Source of the DNA: Pseudolabrys sp.
GTDB lineage: Bacteria; Pseudomonadota; Alphaproteobacteria; Rhizobiales; Xanthobacteraceae
Assembly (NCBI GenBank): GCA_019246455.1
Contig: JAFAQJ010000061.1
Location: 1 to 8,591, forward strand
Length of the DNA: 8,591 bases
Direction of reading: 5' to 3'
Shown here in pieces: positions 6,235-8,591 of the stretch (its first letter is position 1; each line of letters opens with the position of its first letter). The position numbers and the translations under genes are program-made. The notes beneath the pieces are model-generated. The model saw nothing but the letters and a program-made list of their open reading frames with translations, searched no databases and had not been told where the DNA came from.

Positions 6235-7602
6235 ATGGCGCCAACGGTATTTATTGGTTGCGGGGCTGGTTTTGCCGGCGATCGCACGGATGCGGCGGGT
6301 CCGGTGATCGACAGCCTCGCTGCTTGCGATGGCCCACGCTTCATCATGTTCGAGATGCTCGCGGAGCGCACGCTCGCACTGGCGCAGCTCGAACGGCGCG
6401 CCGATCCGGCCTACGGCTACAATCGCGCGCTGGTGGCGATCCTCCAACCAATCCTCGCGCGCTGCCTCGACCGCAACATCAAGATCATCGGCAATTTCGG
6501 CGCCGCTAATCCACGCGCCGCCGCGGAGCGCATGATTACTTTGGCGCGCGAGCTCGGCTTGAAGCCGCCGCGCATTGCCGTGGTCGAAGGAGATGATATC
6601 AGCGGCACGCTTAATATCGACGAACTGGCGCGGCGTGAGACCGATGGCACCTTGCTCAAGCACGGCAAGCCGATCGTGTCGGCCAACGTCTATCTCGGCG
6701 CCCAACCGATCGCGCGGGCGCTCGATCTTGGCGCGCAGATTGTGGTCACGGGACGCGTCGCCGATTCTGCTCTGGCGCTCGGACCGCTCATGCATGCGTT
6801 CGGTTGGTCAGCCGATGACTGGGATATGCTCGCTGCCGGCACTATGGCGGGCCACCTGCTCGAATGCGGCGCACAGGTGACGGGCGGCTATTACGCCGAT
6901 CCCGGCTTCAAGGACGTGCCGCACCTGGACAATGTTGGCTATCCGATTGCCGAGATTTCATCGGATGGCGCGATGGTTATCACCAAGCCGCACGGCACCG
7001 GTGGGCTGGTCAACCGCCAGACCGTGGTCGAGCAACTGCTGTACGAGATCCATGATCCGGCGTCCTATCTCGTGCCCGACGTTGTACTCGACATTACCGA
7101 TGTCAGTGTCGACGAGATCGGCCCTGACCGCGTTCGGGTATCGGGCTCGCGCGGCAAGCCGGCGCCGCCGACGCTCAAAGCCACGGTTTGTCTGGACGGC
7201 GGCGTGTTGGGCGAAGCAGAAATTTCCTACGCCGGTATAAATGCGCCGCGCCGCGCCAAGCTCGCCGCCGAGATCATCGCGGCACGGATGCGAAAGCGTG
7301 CGCCAAAGCTGCAATTTCGCACCGACATGGTCGGCGAGATCAGCGTCCACGGCACGACTGGCCAGGTCGCGCCAAACGACCTCGGCAATTGTCGCGACGT
7401 ACGCTTGCGCTTTGCCGCCGGGGCGGAAAGTGCGGCCGAAGTCGCCGTGCTGCTCGACGAGGTCGAAGCGCTTTACTGCGCCGGTCCGGCCGGTGGCGCT
7501 GGCGTCCGGCGTCATGCCACTCCGCGCCTCATCAGCACGTCGTGTCTGATCGAGCGCGACAAGGTGATGCCGCGCGTCAGCTTCGTCGGGGAGGGCGCGT
7601 GA
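6235..7602 (+). CDS. AtuA-family protein (DUF1446), acyclic terpene utilization-like
   Basis: A 455-aa cytoplasmic protein of the AtuA family, named for acyclic terpene utilization in Pseudomonas; the biochemical activity of the family is not settled to my knowledge. Family signatures in order: GCGAGFAGDR (8-17), MLAERTLALA (41-50), NFGAANPRAA (87-96), ANVYLGAQP (150-158), VTGRVADSALALGP (171-184), GHLLECGAQVTGGYYADPG (206-224), GYPIAEISSDG (235-245), ITKPHGTGGLV (249-259) and EQLLYEIHDP (266-275). The ATG at 6235 is preferred over one at 6202 because homology begins immediately and GGAGG lies 4 bases before it; 6202 lacks a ribosome site. It ends in TGATG, overlapping the next gene by 1 base. 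It lacks the small C-terminal domain found in longer AtuA proteins, which the next gene supplies. No other terpene (Atu/Liu) genes are visible, so the terpene label should not be taken as its function. Confidence 0.88.
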   Translation: MAPTVFIGCGAGFAGDRTDAAGPVIDSLAACDGPRFIMFEMLAERTLALAQLERRADPAYGYNRALVAILQPILARCLDRNIKIIGNFGAANPRAAAERMITLARELGLKPPRIAVVEGDDISGTLNIDELARRETDGTLLKHGKPIVSANVYLGAQPIARALDLGAQIVVTGRVADSALALGPLMHAFGWSADDWDMLAAGTMAGHLLECGAQVTGGYYADPGFKDVPHLDNVGYPIAEISSDGAMVITKPHGTGGLVNRQTVVEQLLYEIHDPASYLVPDVVLDITDVSVDEIGPDRVRVSGSRGKPAPPTLKATVCLDGGVLGEAEISYAGINAPRRAKLAAEIIAARMRKRAPKLQFRTDMVGEISVHGTTGQVAPNDLGNCRDVRLRFAAGAESAAEVAVLLDEVEALYCAGPAGGAGVRRHATPRLISTSCLIERDKVMPRVSFVGEGA

Positions 7603-7937
7603 TGCAACTTCGGCTTCATGAGGTCGCCAACGCGCGCACCGGCGACAAAGGCAATCGGCTCAACATCGCCGTGGTGTGCCGCGACCCGGCGCACTATCCG
7701 GAGTTGGCTCGGCAGCTTACGCCGGAGCGTGTGGCGCAGGCCTTCATCGCGCGGCGTCCGAGCAAAGTCGTGCGCTATGAACTGCCGAAGCTCGCCGCGT
7801 TTAACTTCGTTCTGGATGACGTGCTCGAGGGCGGCGTCAATTCCAGCCTCGGGCTCGACGGCCACGGCAAATCGCTGTCGTTTCTGCTGCTCGACCTCAC
7901 TGTCGACATTGCCGAAATCAAAGGGAGGAAAACATGA
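7602..7937 (+). CDS. AtuA-like small domain protein (stand-alone C-terminal domain)
   Basis: A 111-aa protein. Residues 11-24 (ARTGDKGNRLNIAV) and 60-100 (ELPKLAAFNFVLDDVLEGG, then LDGHGKSLSFLLLDL) match my recollection of the ferredoxin-fold domain at the C-terminus of long AtuA proteins, encoded separately in many proteobacteria. The ATG shares one base with the preceding stop, and GGGGAGGG lies 6 bases before it, so the two products are probably made in step and form one complex. The frame is open far upstream (to 7188) but this is only a shadow of the atuA-like gene. It ends in ATGA, overlapping the next gene by 4 bases. No signal peptide or membrane segment. Confidence 0.82.
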   Translation: MQLRLHEVANARTGDKGNRLNIAVVCRDPAHYPELARQLTPERVAQAFIARRPSKVVRYELPKLAAFNFVLDDVLEGGVNSSLGLDGHGKSLSFLLLDLTVDIAEIKGRKT

Positions 7938-8591
7938 AGCAAGTCTGGCTTGCTTTTGCCACCGCGATCGCCGTTGTTAGTGCAGCGCAGGCGCAAGACG
8001 CCTATCCGTCGCGCAACATCCGATTCGTCGTACCGTTCACCGCGGGCAGCGCGACCGATACCCTGGCGCGGCTGCTCGCCAATCATATGGGCGGCACGCT
8101 CAAAACGACGATCATCGTGGAAAACATCGCCGGCGGCAGCGGAATGCCCGCCGCACAGAATGTCGCTCGTTCGGCGCCGGATGGTTACAGCGTCATGATT
8201 ACGTCGAACACGACGCACGCCTCGAACCAGGCGTTGCTCAAGTTCGTGCCTTACGATGCGGTAAAAGACTTCGAGCCGATCACCAAGCTTGGCACGATTA
8301 CGCTCGCGTTGGTCGCGCATCCCTCGGTGCCGGCCAACAACGTCAAAGAGCTGCTTGATTACGCGAAAGCCAATCCCGGTAAACTGACATTCGGCGCCGG
8401 TTCGACATCGTCTCGGCTCGCCGGCGAATTGCTCAAGACCCTGGCTGGCATCGACATGCTCTATGTGCCCTACAAGAGCAACCCGCAGGTCGTGACCGAT
8501 CTTTTGGGTGGCCAGATATCGCTGTTTTTCGGCGACGTTTCGACCTCGCTGCCGCCGGCCCGCAGCGGTCTTCTGAAGGCGTTTGCGGTAT
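7934..8591 (+). CDS. Bug/TctC-family periplasmic solute-binding protein, partial (runs off right edge)
   Basis: The first 219 residues of a tripartite tricarboxylate transporter receptor-type protein, usually about 320 aa. Residues 1-20 are a signal peptide ending AQA before Gln21. Family hallmarks follow: YPSRNIRFVVPFTAGSATD (24-42), VENIAGGSGMPAAQNVA (62-78), APDGY (81-85), YDAVKDFEPI (107-116), YVPYKSNPQVVTDLLGGQI (177-195) and FFGDV (198-202). It would capture a carboxylate or similar compound in the periplasm. Start ATG at 7934 with GGGAGG 5 bases before it. It overlaps the previous gene by 4 bases, so it belongs to the atuA-like operon. TctA/TctB membrane subunits, if any, lie beyond the window; many Bug proteins are encoded without them. 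GGGAGGA at its ribosome site matches the anti-Shine-Dalgarno segment of the putative sRNA. Confidence 0.93.
   Translation, partial: MKQVWLAFATAIAVVSAAQAQDAYPSRNIRFVVPFTAGSATDTLARLLANHMGGTLKTTIIVENIAGGSGMPAAQNVARSAPDGYSVMITSNTTHASNQALLKFVPYDAVKDFEPITKLGTITLALVAHPSVPANNVKELLDYAKANPGKLTFGAGSTSSRLAGELLKTLAGIDMLYVPYKSNPQVVTDLLGGQISLFFGDVSTSLPPARSGLLKAFAV

Noticed and set aside
5779..6795. Minus-strand ORF of 338 codons across the LysR/atuA gap
   Set aside because: It runs through two real genes and their promoter region, is very rich in Arg, Ala and Gly, and shows no family motif.

Overview
The window looks like chromosomal DNA of an alphaproteobacterium in the Hyphomicrobiales (Rhizobiales), probably on the Bradyrhizobium/Rhodopseudomonas/Xanthobacteraceae side. 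This rests on GC-rich codon use and on the block Lrp/AsnC regulator <-> trxB -> LysR regulator of the LsrB/VtlR type, which I recall as conserved in that order. No mobile element, tRNA, rRNA or CRISPR array is visible.

Layout. (1) 1-1198, minus: N-terminal two thirds of a secreted L,D-transpeptidase (LdtD/YcbB-like), cut by the left edge before its catalytic Cys. (2) 1345-2220, minus: intradiol ring-cleavage dioxygenase of the hydroxyquinol/chlorocatechol type with its four iron ligands intact. (3) 2221-2595: a 375-base stretch without a protein gene. I read it as carrying a trans-acting small RNA on the minus strand (about 2382-2505), with its own promoter, an upstream dyad and a strong Rho-independent terminator. 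Its place just downstream of an lsrB/vtlR homologue and its CU-rich anti-Shine-Dalgarno segments point to the alpha-r15 (AbcR) sRNA family. (4) 2596-4485, minus: the two-gene unit trxB-lsrB, 3 bases apart. (5) 4717-5187, plus: Lrp/AsnC regulator with a TTG start, divergent from trxB. (6) 5253-6155, minus: a second LysR regulator, divergent from an operon. (7) 6235-8591, plus: an AtuA-family (DUF1446) protein, a 111-aa protein matching the small C-terminal part of AtuA, and a Bug/TctC periplasmic solute-binding protein cut by the right edge. These three genes overlap by 1 and 4 bases.

How the parts may work together. Module 7 with its LysR regulator looks like a small uptake-plus-catabolism unit for an organic acid or acyl compound. 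TrxB supplies reduced thioredoxin, and the LsrB-like regulator is co-expressed with it, which fits published links of LsrB to redox and cell-envelope control. The main hidden signal is the sRNA: it contains a 10-nt segment exactly complementary to the ribosome-binding site of the neighbouring dioxygenase mRNA, and 7 nt of the same segment match the ribosome-binding site of the solute-binding protein. Solute-binding protein mRNAs are the classic AbcR target class.
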